Counted from the first letter of the stretch, positions 7,396 to 17,413 are shown. The stretch: DNA of 64,000 bases from Firmicutes bacterium UBA5201 (GCA_002412775.1 DHVT01000022.1:5450-69449), one strand, 5' to 3'. The notes: generated by a model from the sequence alone, not told the origin. Made by a program: numbers and translations.

Positions 7396-9432
7396 TTGAG
7401 AGATGACCATAATTTAAGGACGTTATTAACGAATTATCAATTTAAGGAAACACCGATCAAGAATAACCCGTGGCGCATTGTTCTGATTTATGGCATCGTA
7501 GGATGCCTTTGGATTCTTTTTTCAGACATGCTGTTGCTGTATATTTTCAAAAAACCCGATTTGGTCTTGAGCCTTCAAACCATAAAGGGTTGGTTTTACG
7601 TGTTTTCAACATCCCTGTTGCTCTATTTTCTAGTGAAGTTCGGGTACAGTGAAATCTTCAACCTTACAAAGGAACTTTACGAAAAAAATGAGGAGTTGGT
7701 CAGCTTCTCGGAAGAACTAATAGCAAAAGATGATGAATTGAATGAAAAGATCATCAAATTAAACGAAACGATGAATCGTTTGGAAGACCAAAAACGGTTC
7801 AAAGATGAAATATTCAATACGACCAGCACAGTGGTCATGATTTGGAATCTGAACGGAGAACTCATTGAGACCAATAGTAGGTTTACCGAATTGTTCAAGT
7901 TCGAAAGTAGTGAGGCGATCGGTCACAAATGGGAAGAACTGTTGCTGGATGAGCAGGAAAGACACACTAAAAATGAAATCATTGAGAAGCTGGGATTGGA
8001 CAAAAGACTCGAAAGGTATGAAAACCATATAGTCACCAAAGACGGTAAGAGACTTTACATGCTTTGGAACAAGAAAAGGATCACCGATCCCAATTCAGGA
8101 GTTCCAATGGTCGTATCTTTCGGTGTCGATATCACCGAAGAAAAAATCAAGGAGGCCAGAATCATCGAACTCGCCTATAAAGACAGGTTGACAGGGCTCG
8201 GCAACCGTGTGATGTTCGAACAGGACGTGGAAAAGAGAATTGAAGACCAAAAAGAGTTCGTGCTTTATTATTTGGATTTTGACAACTTCAAGAATTTGAA
8301 CGACATATACGGACATGAACTCGGCGATCTATTCCTAAAGGATTTTGCCCATAAAGTCGCTTCCGAATTCTCTGACATGGACATGTACAGATGGTGTGGA
8401 GATGAGTTCCTGATGGTGGGTAAGCAGGTCGACCTGGACGCCATCAGATATAGGATGTCTGAACTTATGACCATGACTTCCCAGAAATGGCCTATCGAGC
8501 ATATGGATTATTATCCATCGATCAGCGTGGGCATCACAAAATATCCGAAAGATGCGGAAAATCTCAGCGAACTTCTTATGAATGCGGATATGGCACTTCA
8601 TAAAGCCAAAAGAAACGGAAAGGATACCTACGTCTTTTATGAGACTCAATTCAGAAGCGAAGTCGAACAAATCACTCAGGTGGAAACACGTATTCAAAAC
8701 GCGATTGAAGAATCTCTATTTCATCTTCATTTCCAACCGATCTATCAACTGAACAATTTCGGAGTGATTGGTTTTGAGGTCTTGTTGAGGTTTGACACGG
8801 AACTTTTCAACATGTCTACTGGTGAACTGATCTCGATCGCAGAGCAGACCGGCCAAATATCCGCCATTGACCGATGGGTGGTCAACCGAAGTTTTGAGTA
8901 TATCAAAAGTCATATGATGCATACGGACCATATCGTATCCATCAACTTGTCGTCGAAGTCGTTGTCATCCTCAACCATTGTCGAGTATATCAAAACGTTG
9001 CTTTATGAGACTGGCATCAATCCGGGAAGAATTGAAATCGAACTTACCGAATATTCATTGATCAACAATTTCAAGAACACTCTAGCAATCATCAACTCCC
9101 TCAAGGCTTTGGGGATCAAAATCTCACTGGATGACTTTGGTACGCAGTATTCATCTCTAAATTACTTGAGCAAGATTCCATTTGACACGCTTAAAATAGA
9201 CAAATCGTATATAGATCAAATAGTGAACAACACATCTGAAAGAATCATAGTCGAGCAAATCATCAGCCTCTCCAACAAGCTTGGCGTCCAAACCATAGCT
9301 GAAGGCGTTGAAAACAAAGAACAACTCAGCCTGTTGACCAAGATGGGTTGCCAGTACGCACAAGGGTATCATTTGGATCGACCGATGGCGGTGGAACATT
9401 TGACGCCATACGGAGTACACATTGGAGGCTGA
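7396..9432 (+). CDS. Membrane PAS-GGDEF-EAL c-di-GMP signalling protein
   Basis: A 678-residue protein with two membrane segments (about 25-50 and 64-82), a short coiled coil, a PAS domain (about 135-250), a GGDEF domain and an EAL domain. The GGDEF site reads CGDEF (residues 334-338) and no RxxD inhibitory site precedes it. The EAL motif reads EVL (461-463), but other phosphodiesterase residues are kept: ELTE, LDDFGTQYSS, LKIDKSYI and AEGVEN. It probably degrades c-di-GMP, with the GGDEF part regulatory or weakly active; this is inference. The TTG start is supported by GAGGTG seven bases upstream, and the gene begins right after the previous stop. Confidence 0.88.
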   Translation: MRDDHNLRTLLTNYQFKETPIKNNPWRIVLIYGIVGCLWILFSDMLLLYIFKKPDLVLSLQTIKGWFYVFSTSLLLYFLVKFGYSEIFNLTKELYEKNEELVSFSEELIAKDDELNEKIIKLNETMNRLEDQKRFKDEIFNTTSTVVMIWNLNGELIETNSRFTELFKFESSEAIGHKWEELLLDEQERHTKNEIIEKLGLDKRLERYENHIVTKDGKRLYMLWNKKRITDPNSGVPMVVSFGVDITEEKIKEARIIELAYKDRLTGLGNRVMFEQDVEKRIEDQKEFVLYYLDFDNFKNLNDIYGHELGDLFLKDFAHKVASEFSDMDMYRWCGDEFLMVGKQVDLDAIRYRMSELMTMTSQKWPIEHMDYYPSISVGITKYPKDAENLSELLMNADMALHKAKRNGKDTYVFYETQFRSEVEQITQVETRIQNAIEESLFHLHFQPIYQLNNFGVIGFEVLLRFDTELFNMSTGELISIAEQTGQISAIDRWVVNRSFEYIKSHMMHTDHIVSINLSSKSLSSSTIVEYIKTLLYETGINPGRIEIELTEYSLINNFKNTLAIINSLKALGIKISLDDFGTQYSSLNYLSKIPFDTLKIDKSYIDQIVNNTSERIIVEQIISLSNKLGVQTIAEGVENKEQLSLLTKMGCQYAQGYHLDRPMAVEHLTPYGVHIGG

Positions 9433-9436
9433 TAAA

Positions 9437-10600
9437 ATGAAGTATAGAATGAATCCTAAAAACAACGATGAACTCTCAATCTTGGGTTTTGGTTGCATGC
9501 GTTTTTCCAAAGATGAAAATGAAGTGGAAAAGCAAATCATCTATGCCATTGAAAATGGTGTCAACTATTTTGATACCGCATACGCATACCCGAACAGCGA
9601 AGTGATTTTAGGAAGGGTTCTGGCAAAAGGTTATCGTGACAAGGTAAAAATCGCCACAAAATTGCCTCCCTATATGATCAAGAAATATGAGGATTTGGAC
9701 AAGATTTTTTATGAGGAGTTGAGAAGACTTCAAACGGACCGAATCGATTATTATTTTATGCACATGCTCACAGATATCAATATTTGGAGTCGTTTGGTCG
9801 ATCTTGGAATAATCACTTGGATTGAGGAAAAAAAGCAAAAAGGTGAAATCATAAATATTGGATTTTCCTATCATGGTGGAAGAGATGAGTTCATAAAACT
9901 CGTAGATTGCTTTGAATGGGAATTCTGCATGATTCAGTACAATTTTCTTGATGAGAACAATCAGGCAGGAAAGAGTGGACTTAAATATGCATCTGACAAA
10001 GGTTTGCCAGTGATGGTCATGGAACCGCTCAGAGGGGGGAAACTTGTCACCGATCTGCCAGATGAAGTCTATAGGATTTGGGACAATGCCTATGTCAAGA
10101 GGAGTCCTGCCGAATGGGCATTTCGATGGATTTGGAATCATCCTGAAGTGACCGTGGTACTTTCAGGGATGAATTCTCAGGAAATGGTGGAAGAAAACAT
10201 TAGGGTTGCGGGCTCGTCTGAGCCGAACGCATTTACTGAAAAAGACCTAATATTGTTTGATGAGGTCAGAGGGATTTTGGATGAAAAGATCTTAGTACCT
10301 TGTACCGGATGCAATTATTGTATGCCATGTCCCTTTGGTGTGGACATTCCTACCTGCTTCTCGACTTATAACGACAGAGAAATCGAAGGCAAGTTTTCTG
10401 CGATAGGAAAATATATCATGCAGACCAGCCTAAAAACGAAGGCGAGCAACGCATCGCTTTGCACTCAATGTGGTGCCTGTGAGGTACATTGTCCACAAAA
10501 GATCGCTATTAGGGCAGAGCTTAAGAATGTGACAAACAAAATGGAAGGCATTTATTATAAACCTGCAAGATTCCTGATCAAGAAATTCATGAGGTTATAA
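9437..10600 (+). CDS. Aldo/keto reductase with two [4Fe-4S] motifs
   Basis: A 387-residue oxidoreductase. Residues 1-275 are an aldo/keto reductase barrel with the catalytic set FDTAYAY, ATKLPP and YYFMHM. The C-terminal part adds ferredoxin-like cysteines: Cys289, 292, 295, 298 (CTGCNYCMPC) and Cys342, 345, 348, 352 (CTQCGACEVHC). Fe-S aldo/keto reductases of this layout are common in anaerobes, with few known substrates. I chose ATG 9437 because GGAGG is about nine bases upstream; a TTG at 9422 overlaps that site. It follows the GGDEF-EAL gene by four bases, which may mean co-transcription rather than shared function. Confidence 0.9.
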   Translation: MKYRMNPKNNDELSILGFGCMRFSKDENEVEKQIIYAIENGVNYFDTAYAYPNSEVILGRVLAKGYRDKVKIATKLPPYMIKKYEDLDKIFYEELRRLQTDRIDYYFMHMLTDINIWSRLVDLGIITWIEEKKQKGEIINIGFSYHGGRDEFIKLVDCFEWEFCMIQYNFLDENNQAGKSGLKYASDKGLPVMVMEPLRGGKLVTDLPDEVYRIWDNAYVKRSPAEWAFRWIWNHPEVTVVLSGMNSQEMVEENIRVAGSSEPNAFTEKDLILFDEVRGILDEKILVPCTGCNYCMPCPFGVDIPTCFSTYNDREIEGKFSAIGKYIMQTSLKTKASNASLCTQCGACEVHCPQKIAIRAELKNVTNKMEGIYYKPARFLIKKFMRL

Positions 10601-10627
10601 TAGAGCATTTATAATGGAGGGCAATTG

Positions 10628-11239
10628 ATGTTCAATTACAACAATGCGGATAAAAAAAATAAGAGTTTCATGTATCAAAATCTTCAAAAAAGCAAAAGTT
10701 ACAACAGCGATTTCTCAAATTCAAATTTCGACTATGCCTGTCTAAGAGGGGCACATCTCAAATCGTGCACATTTGATGGCTGTACTTTTAGAGGCGCGGA
10801 GTTCACCGGAACCAATCTGAAAGACAGCAGTTTCAAAAATGCCATTTTTGAGAACACCGTGTTTGAAGGCGCAAAACTTGAAGGTGTTGATTTTAGAGAG
10901 GCACAATTCAAGAACTCTTTTTTTGTAGGCTCCCGGATGGACAACATCAAATATTTGGATGTGGATCAACCAGGCATCAGGATTTTCAGTGAAATGCCTG
11001 AAATTCAAATGGGTGAACCACTTAGGGCAGCAATCGAAAAGTTGATGCAAAACGATTTTGTAAAAAAATCCAGGGTGATGGACACAAAAGACAAAACAAT
11101 GAATACTGTAAGTGTGATGATCCTCATGGAAAGGTTTGGAGAAGAACGATTGGTGGAATCCCTCGGCAAGGTTGAAGATTATTTAGACAGGGATTTTTAC
11201 ACACTGAGCTATATTATAAAAATAATAGAAAAGATTTAG
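10628..11239 (+). CDS. Pentapeptide-repeat protein
   Basis: A 203-residue protein. Residues about 28-105 are tandem pentapeptide repeats of the A(D/N)LXX type (for example NSNFDYACLRGAHL, FRGAEFTGTNLKDSSF), predicted to form a right-handed four-sided beta helix. The last 80 residues are a non-repeat helical tail. Some pentapeptide proteins mimic DNA and protect gyrase, but this repeat block is short and the role is unknown. GGAGGG precedes the ATG at 10628. A terminator follows directly. Confidence 0.85.
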   Translation: MFNYNNADKKNKSFMYQNLQKSKSYNSDFSNSNFDYACLRGAHLKSCTFDGCTFRGAEFTGTNLKDSSFKNAIFENTVFEGAKLEGVDFREAQFKNSFFVGSRMDNIKYLDVDQPGIRIFSEMPEIQMGEPLRAAIEKLMQNDFVKKSRVMDTKDKTMNTVSVMILMERFGEERLVESLGKVEDYLDRDFYTLSYIIKIIEKI

Positions 11240-11245
11240 ACTTTT

Positions 11246-11278
11246 GCCCGATGAGATTTGTTCATCGGGCTTTATTTT
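11246..11278 (+). terminator. Rho-independent terminator
   Basis: Stem GCCCGATGA with TCATCGGGC (11246-11254 and 11262-11270), loop of seven, then TTTATTTT. It closes the transcript ending with the pentapeptide-repeat gene. Confidence 0.85.
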
Positions 11279-11313
11279 GGGTAATAGTGCAGACATAAAG
11301 GATGTGATTTCAA

Positions 11314-12897
11314 ATGTATAAAGACAAAAATGAGGTAGGTCAGTATAGGGTCTTTTTTGTGACTTTGACGCTGTTGATGACGATTGCCTTTGCCATGATC
11401 TATTTTATTGAGCGAGAAGTCAGGAGTGCCAGATTTGAAATCATTGAGACCAATGAAAAAAGAGTGGTCAGTCTCGAAAACGACTACATAGGCAATGAAT
11501 TCAGAATGGTTTTGTCCGATCTCAATTTTATTGACAGTATATTTGATGTTGGGTTGACAGCATCCCACACCTTTGAGGAAATCAAAAATGAGTGGATGCA
11601 TTTTTCAACCGAAAGATTCATTTATGACAAAATCAGATTTATAGATACGGACGGTAATGAGCGCATAAGAATCAACCATTTGAATGATGAGGCTTATGAT
11701 GTCCCCAAAGGTGAACTTCAAAACAAAGCATCGAGGTATTATTTTCAGGACACCATGAAGCTGGATCCAGGCGTTGTATATGTATCTCCGATGGATCTTG
11801 ATATGGAAGGCGATCAGATTGTGGAGCCACACATACCACTGATCCGATTCGCAAAGCAACACTATGATGAGTACGGGAATTCAAAGGGGATTTTGGTTCT
11901 TGATTACCGAGCGAAGGACTTGTTGGAAGCATTCAAGAAAATCACATTCAACAGCAATGGTGAAATGGCGTTGCTGAATTCAGGCGGCTATTGGTTATCG
12001 GCCCAAAACAGTGAGTTGGAATGGCGATTCATGTCGGAAAATGAAAAGGATGTCACCTTCAAAAATCAGTATCCAGTGGAATGGAACACCATATTGAAAG
12101 GTAAAACACAATTTTTATCGGAGAATGGTTTGTTTACATCCGAGATTGTTAATTTTAAGACGATAATTGACTCCAGCCAAGGTAAGAATATTTTGTTCGG
12201 TGATGGACATTGGTATATCGTATCCGTTGTGCCAAGAAAAGGTGAATATGCTTCAACGTTTGTAGACATCCAATCGGATTTCATACTTAACTTGATCAAG
12301 GATGATATCATTTATTTCTTGATGGTCATCATCATATCCCTACTGATCGCGTTCTTGTTCGATAGAGACCGTAGTGCCTATTCCAAAATGAAGTATTACT
12401 CAGAATATGACACATTGACCAAAGTCTTGAATAGAAGAGCTGGAATCACAAGGCTCAAAGAGATGTTTCCCATCAATGACAGACGCCATTTTTTACTCAG
12501 TGTATGCTTTGTGGATGTCAATGGGCTTAAACAGGTGAATGACAAGTTGGGCCATAAGCTGGGAGACGAACTGATAGTCACAGTTGCAGATGTGGTCAAA
12601 AGAATGATTAGAGATAATGATTTCATCATCAGAATGGGTGGTGACGAATTTTTGATTGTGTTTGACGACCTTGATTCTGTTGGAGCTGAAACCGTTTGGG
12701 AAAGGATTGTAGATACATTTGAGCAAATCAATGATTTCGAACACAGACCGTATCTGATCAGCGTCAGCCATGGGATGGTCAGTCATAACAATAAGGAGAA
12801 TACAAAAGTGGATGAACTGATCAAATGGGCAGATGAGAAAATGTATGTGGAAAAGAATATTTTGAAAACCAATTTGAATGTGATCAGGAAGACATAA
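11314..12897 (+). CDS. Membrane diguanylate cyclase with extracytoplasmic sensor domain
   Basis: A 527-residue protein with a membrane segment at about 14-34, an extracytoplasmic region of roughly 290 residues that looks like a Cache-type ligand-binding domain, a second membrane segment at about 330-350 and a C-terminal GGDEF domain. The active site is intact (RMGGDEFLIVF), and RDND five residues upstream is a canonical RxxD product-inhibition site. The metal and substrate motif reads FVDVNGLKQVNDKLGHKLGD. It should make c-di-GMP in response to an external ligand. It has its own position between two terminator/intergenic regions and is probably monocistronic. Confidence 0.9.
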   Translation: MYKDKNEVGQYRVFFVTLTLLMTIAFAMIYFIEREVRSARFEIIETNEKRVVSLENDYIGNEFRMVLSDLNFIDSIFDVGLTASHTFEEIKNEWMHFSTERFIYDKIRFIDTDGNERIRINHLNDEAYDVPKGELQNKASRYYFQDTMKLDPGVVYVSPMDLDMEGDQIVEPHIPLIRFAKQHYDEYGNSKGILVLDYRAKDLLEAFKKITFNSNGEMALLNSGGYWLSAQNSELEWRFMSENEKDVTFKNQYPVEWNTILKGKTQFLSENGLFTSEIVNFKTIIDSSQGKNILFGDGHWYIVSVVPRKGEYASTFVDIQSDFILNLIKDDIIYFLMVIIISLLIAFLFDRDRSAYSKMKYYSEYDTLTKVLNRRAGITRLKEMFPINDRRHFLLSVCFVDVNGLKQVNDKLGHKLGDELIVTVADVVKRMIRDNDFIIRMGGDEFLIVFDDLDSVGAETVWERIVDTFEQINDFEHRPYLISVSHGMVSHNNKENTKVDELIKWADEKMYVEKNILKTNLNVIRKT

Positions 12898-13084
12898 GTT
12901 TTTTTTATTTGTTTATTTCCATAATAATAATGGTATTAGAATAAATGAGCGTCTTTGCTCAAATAAATTGAATATTTTGAATAGTATGTAGAGTTTTAAC
13001 ATATTCTTCATGATATTCAAATGGTATTCTGTTATTGTGTGAATATCAATTACCAAACAAAAGTTAAAAGGAGGAAAGTTGTTT

Positions 13085-16000
13085 ATGAGGAACTTAAGGA
13101 AACTAAGTTTACTTCTAGTCGCTGTGATGATTATTTCATCATTTTCCATGGGGGGATTCGCCGAGACCTACACTGTAAAATCAGGAGACGTTCTTTGGAG
13201 AATCGCACAAAGTTATGGTACGGATTATATGACCCTAGCGAAATTCAACAATATCGCAGATCCGAACAAGATTTACATAGGCGATAAGATTGAGATTCCA
13301 GTAGCGGGTGAAGGTGAAGGAGACACGGTCAAATCTACGGATAAGATCACAATCCTTGGCACGTCAGACTTGCATGGCAGAATTTATGCCTATGAATATG
13401 CAGTGGATGAAGTGGATGCGGATGCAGGACTAGCAAAAGTATCAACAATAGTCAAGCAAGAGAGAGCAATTGACCCTAATCTATTACTTATGGACATGGG
13501 TGACACTCTACAAGACAACAGTGCAGATTTGTTTAATGACTTGCCTGTGCATCCTATGATTCAGGCAATGAACGACATTGGATATGATACATGGACAATA
13601 GGTAATCACGAATTCAATTTTGAAAGATCTTTCGTTGATAAGAACATAGCTGCTTTTAATGGTGTAGCTCTTTCTGCGAATATCTACAAAGAGGGAACAA
13701 CAGAAAGATATGTAAAGGGTTATGAGATTTTTGATGTAAATGGTGTGAGAGTTGCTATAGTCGGAATGATTCCTCCGCACGTACCTGTGTGGGAAGCAAG
13801 CTCACCTAAAAATTTCGAAGGACTTGAGTTTACAGATGTCGAAGAGGAAACAGCAAAAGTCATTGCTGAACTCGAAGGCAAGTATGACGTCCTCGTTGGA
13901 GCATATCATCTCGGACCGGATCCGGATCATGATTTTATTGGTATTGATTTGGTTGCTGAAAAGTTTCCTGAGTTTGATGTCATCTTCGGTGGACATGCGC
14001 ACTCTAAATACGAAAATGAAATCAATGGCGTAAAATTGATTGAGCCGGGTGCATATGGCTGGGCAGTATCGAAAGCTGAGATTGCTGTCGTCAAATCCTC
14101 AACTGGATATGATGTTGTCTCTGTAACAACTCAAAATATTGAAACTGCAAAAGTTGCTGAAGATCAAGCCATTTTGGACAAATATGCATTCGTACACGAG
14201 CAATCCATTGCTGACGCGAATACAATAGTCGGAAAAGTGGCAGCTGATTTCGTTGAAAGAGTGGATTATATCACAGGTGAATCAAAAGTGACCACCATGC
14301 CTACAATCCAACTTGAAGATTCAGCACTGATCGACTTGATCAATGAAGTTCAAGCGTTCTATACTGAAGCACAAATCAGTTCCGCAGCAGCATTTAAGAA
14401 CGATATGAATTTGCTGGAAGGCGACTTTAAAAAGAAAAATGCCGCTGACATCTACAAATACACAAACACTTTGATGGGACTCAATATCACTGGTAAGAAC
14501 CTCAAAGCGTACATGGAATGGTCTGCAAGTTACTACAACACATACAAACCGGGTGATGTGACCATTTCATTCAATGAAAATATCAGAGGATACAATTATG
14601 ACATGTTCTCAGGTGTGAAATATGAAATCGATATTTCTCAGAAACCTGGTAGCAGAATCAAAAATCTGACTTTGAACGGCGCACCTATAGTAGACACTCA
14701 AACCTACAAACTCGCTGTTAACAACTATAGATTCGGAACACTTATGAGTCTAGGTCTTGCCACAGCAGATGATGTTTACTATGATTCCTATATCGAATTC
14801 CAGGATGCAGGAAGAATCAGAGAACTGATCGCAGCTTATCTTGCTTCTGAAAAAGGTGGTATTGCAACACCTTCAGTTGACAACAACTGGAAGATTGTTG
14901 GCGCTGATCTGAATCACGAACTTAAAGCTGAAATTTATCAAATGATTATTGATGGAAAAATTGAAATTCCAACTTCTGCTGATGGCAGAACACCAAATGT
15001 AAAAGCGGTAAACGTGTATGATTTGATAAAAGAAGGTTTATTCCCAGCTTACAAACCTTTGACAATCCTTCATACGAACGATATGCATGGCTTCTTCATT
15101 GAAGGCGCTTATGATGGTATGGGTGCTCCTAAAATGGCCACATACTATAAAATGATGAAGGGCATGAATGACAACCTTTTGATCATGGATGCAGGGGATG
15201 CACTACAAGGTCACAATTTAGTCACACTTTCCAAAGGTGAAGTCGGTACAAGAGTGCTCAATGCACTTGGTTATGACGTCATGACACTTGGAAACCATGA
15301 ATTCGATTATGGTTCGGATCAAACCTTGAAACTTGCTGGTATGCTTGATTTCCCAATGCTTGCAGCCAACGTCACAAAAGAGGATGGATCATTGTTCGTT
15401 GATGCTTATAAAGTCTTCGAAGTGGATGGCTTAAAAGTTGGGGTATTCGGTCTTGCCACACCAGAAACAACTTACAAATCACATCCGGACAATACTATAG
15501 GGTTGACTTTTGAAGACATTTACGAAACCGGAACAGACATGGTTGCAACTCTGAAAGCCATGAATGTGGATGTCATTGTCGGATTGGTTCACCTCGGCGA
15601 TGAAGGCGAATACACCAGTAAAAGTCTTGCTGAAGCTGTAGATGGCATAGATCTTTTGATTGATGGCCACTCACACTCGACTTACAATAATGGCGTCATG
15701 GTTGGCAATACTTTGATTGTTGCAGCCGGAGAAAAAACTAAAAACATCGGAGTCGTTGAATTTGCTTTCAAAGGCGATTCAGTCGTTTCCATGGGCGCTT
15801 CACTGTTTACGAAAAAAGAATCTGAAGTGCTTGTCGACGATGTTGCGATGACCGCATTGATTGCAGAAATCAAGGCTGCCAACGATATCATTACTGAAGA
15901 AGTCGTAGCAACATCACCAGTAATTCTCAATGGAGAAAAAGACTTTGTCAGAGCCGGAGAAACCAATCTTGGTAACTTGCTCACAGAAGCGTTGCTTGAC

Positions 16001-16513
16001 ATCAGTGGTGCTGATGTAGCTTTCACCAATGGTGGTGGAATCCGTGCATCCATCGATGCAGGTCCTGTAACCAAAGGTGATGTATTGACGGTTCTACCTT
16101 ACGGAAATACTGTAAGAGTCATTGAAGTCACTGGTGCAGATCTGGTCGCCGCTATGGAAAACGGTATTGACATGTATCCTGAATCTAAGGGTGCGTTCCC
16201 TCATATCGCTGGAATGACATTGAAGTTCGATTCTTCCAAACCGGCAGGTGAAAGAGTGGTTGAACTTAAGGTTGCAGGAGTACTTGTCGACCTGACAAAG
16301 ACTTATTCACTCGCTACCAATGATTTCATCGTCGCTGGCGGAGATGGCTATACCATGTTCATCGGTAAGAAAGTCATCGGAGAATATGGCGCGATGGATG
16401 AAGTGTTGATAGACTTCATGAACAAAGCAGGATTTGATAAAGCTGTGGAAGATGGAAGAATTGAAGACGTATCTGAAACTGTGGGAGCGCTTGTATTCTT
16501 GATCGCCGCATAA
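13085..16513 (+). CDS. Secreted LysM protein with two 5'-nucleotidase/cyclic phosphodiesterase units (YfkN-like)
   Basis: A 1142-residue exported enzyme. Residues 1-26 are a signal peptide; about 28-72 a LysM cell-wall-binding domain (TYTVKSGDVLWRIAQ). Then come two complete metallophosphatase plus nucleotidase-C units. The first (Asp95, His97; GNHEF at 173-177; GGHAHSKY) is CpdB-like (2',3'-cyclic nucleotide phosphodiesterase). The second (HTNDMHG at 663-669; GNHEFDYG from 736; DGHSHSTY; TNGGGIRASI) is UshA-like. The order matches the multifunctional YfkN of Bacillus, but here LysM replaces a sortase anchor. It likely scavenges phosphate and nucleosides from extracellular nucleotides. ATG 13085 has GGAGG ten bases upstream; a TTG two codons earlier is too close. 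Confidence 0.9.
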   Translation: MRNLRKLSLLLVAVMIISSFSMGGFAETYTVKSGDVLWRIAQSYGTDYMTLAKFNNIADPNKIYIGDKIEIPVAGEGEGDTVKSTDKITILGTSDLHGRIYAYEYAVDEVDADAGLAKVSTIVKQERAIDPNLLLMDMGDTLQDNSADLFNDLPVHPMIQAMNDIGYDTWTIGNHEFNFERSFVDKNIAAFNGVALSANIYKEGTTERYVKGYEIFDVNGVRVAIVGMIPPHVPVWEASSPKNFEGLEFTDVEEETAKVIAELEGKYDVLVGAYHLGPDPDHDFIGIDLVAEKFPEFDVIFGGHAHSKYENEINGVKLIEPGAYGWAVSKAEIAVVKSSTGYDVVSVTTQNIETAKVAEDQAILDKYAFVHEQSIADANTIVGKVAADFVERVDYITGESKVTTMPTIQLEDSALIDLINEVQAFYTEAQISSAAAFKNDMNLLEGDFKKKNAADIYKYTNTLMGLNITGKNLKAYMEWSASYYNTYKPGDVTISFNENIRGYNYDMFSGVKYEIDISQKPGSRIKNLTLNGAPIVDTQTYKLAVNNYRFGTLMSLGLATADDVYYDSYIEFQDAGRIRELIAAYLASEKGGIATPSVDNNWKIVGADLNHELKAEIYQMIIDGKIEIPTSADGRTPNVKAVNVYDLIKEGLFPAYKPLTILHTNDMHGFFIEGAYDGMGAPKMATYYKMMKGMNDNLLIMDAGDALQGHNLVTLSKGEVGTRVLNALGYDVMTLGNHEFDYGSDQTLKLAGMLDFPMLAANVTKEDGSLFVDAYKVFEVDGLKVGVFGLATPETTYKSHPDNTIGLTFEDIYETGTDMVATLKAMNVDVIVGLVHLGDEGEYTSKSLAEAVDGIDLLIDGHSHSTYNNGVMVGNTLIVAAGEKTKNIGVVEFAFKGDSVVSMGASLFTKKESEVLVDDVAMTALIAEIKAANDIITEEVVATSPVILNGEKDFVRAGETNLGNLLTEALLDISGADVAFTNGGGIRASIDAGPVTKGDVLTVLPYGNTVRVIEVTGADLVAAMENGIDMYPESKGAFPHIAGMTLKFDSSKPAGERVVELKVAGVLVDLTKTYSLATNDFIVAGGDGYTMFIGKKVIGEYGAMDEVLIDFMNKAGFDKAVEDGRIEDVSETVGALVFLIAA

Positions 16514-16527
16514 GAGCATAAGTTTGG

Positions 16528-16556
16528 GAGGGCACTTAGGTGCCCTCTTTTCTTTT
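16528..16556 (+). terminator. Rho-independent terminator
   Basis: GAGGGCAC and GTGCCCTC (16528-16535, 16540-16547) with a four-base loop, then a T-rich tail. It follows the nucleotidase stop by 15 bases. Confidence 0.88.
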
Positions 16557-16566
16557 GGGACTCAAA

Positions 16567-16575
16567 TGGTATAAT
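16567..16575 (+). promoter_or_regulatory. Extended -10 promoter element
   Basis: TGGTATAAT, an extended -10 box, lies about 30 bases before the start of the DUF2284 gene. No good -35 box is seen 17 bases upstream, where the terminator tail lies. Confidence 0.5.
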
Positions 16576-16605
16576 TAAATATAACTATGAATCGGAGGCT
16601 CCAAG

Positions 16606-17181
16606 ATGCATCAGGAATTCAATTTGACCCACTATACCAAAATCGTGTCCAAGGCGGCTATTTTCAAGTTTTATGAACCGGAGAGAGTTGAGGGTTATTG
16701 TAAATCATGTCCCAACTACAATAGCTTGTGGTCTTGTCCTCCGCATGAATTTGATGCGATCTCATTCCTCAATCCATATACATCTGTATTGCTTTTGGGA
16801 GAAAAAATCGTTAGAAACGAATACTCCGAATTCAACGATTCAATGAATTCGTATTTTCAGAAAGTCAGAAGGCAGTTGGGCGATCAACTGATCGCACTGA
16901 GCAAAAAAGAAGATGTCGAAGTGCTCATTGCGGGCAATTGTTATTTGTGCGACGATTGTCTCAGAACCGAAGGTAAAAGTTGCAGATATGAAGATCGGAT
17001 GAAATATTCACTGGAATCCATTGGTTTTATGGTGGGCGATATCGCCAGTGAGCTACTGGGAATCGGACTGGAATGGCCAGAAGAAGGAAAAGAGGCTTCA
17101 TCGCTTATGACGGTCGGGGCAATCTTCGCAAAAGATGAATCACTGCTGGAATCTATTTTGGAGCAATCACCTTGGAGGTGA
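16606..17181 (+). CDS. DUF2284 predicted metal-binding protein
   Basis: A 191-residue cysteine-rich protein of the DUF2284 family. Clusters are YCKSCPNYNSLWSCPPHEF near residues 26-44 and GNCYLCDDCLRTEGKSC near 106-122, which probably hold a metal or Fe-S centre. The C-terminal part LGIGLEWPEE is also typical. No membrane segment or signal peptide. Function is unknown in the family. It starts a group of small genes of uncertain role running to 18593. Confidence 0.8.
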   Translation: MHQEFNLTHYTKIVSKAAIFKFYEPERVEGYCKSCPNYNSLWSCPPHEFDAISFLNPYTSVLLLGEKIVRNEYSEFNDSMNSYFQKVRRQLGDQLIALSKKEDVEVLIAGNCYLCDDCLRTEGKSCRYEDRMKYSLESIGFMVGDIASELLGIGLEWPEEGKEASSLMTVGAIFAKDESLLESILEQSPWR

Positions 17182-17186
17182 ACATA

Positions 17187-17396
17187 TTGGATAAGGAACT
17201 CAAAGAAAAAGATCCCAAGGAACAGGAACTGATCAAGAAAATCGCTTATCATGAAGCTTATAGTTTGGCCTATAAAGTACGATTGGCTCAAAAATTACTT
17301 TTCAGAGGTGCCAAAATTGTGGGTACTGCGGCAAGCAAAGGCGGGAAGATGGTTAAGAAAAAACTCGCTGAACGCAAGGAAAATCCCAAGGCATAA
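17187..17396 (+). CDS. Small basic hypothetical protein
   Basis: A 69-residue, lysine-rich, mostly helical protein (KIAYHEAYSLAYKVRLAQ; end AASKGGKMVKKKLAERKEN). I do not recognise a family. The TTG at 17187 is chosen because GGAGGTG lies seven bases upstream, inside the end of the previous gene; a TTG at 17172 would put the start before that site. The gene sits tightly between DUF2284 and a B3/4 protein. Confidence 0.55.
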   Translation: MDKELKEKDPKEQELIKKIAYHEAYSLAYKVRLAQKLLFRGAKIVGTAASKGGKMVKKKLAERKENPKA

Positions 17397-17413
17397 AAAA
17401 GGGGAGGAAAAGC

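Noticed and set aside
12990..13040. Pho-box-like TTAACA repeat before the nucleotidase
   Set aside because: Only one TTAACA is good; the next repeats match at most four of six bases.
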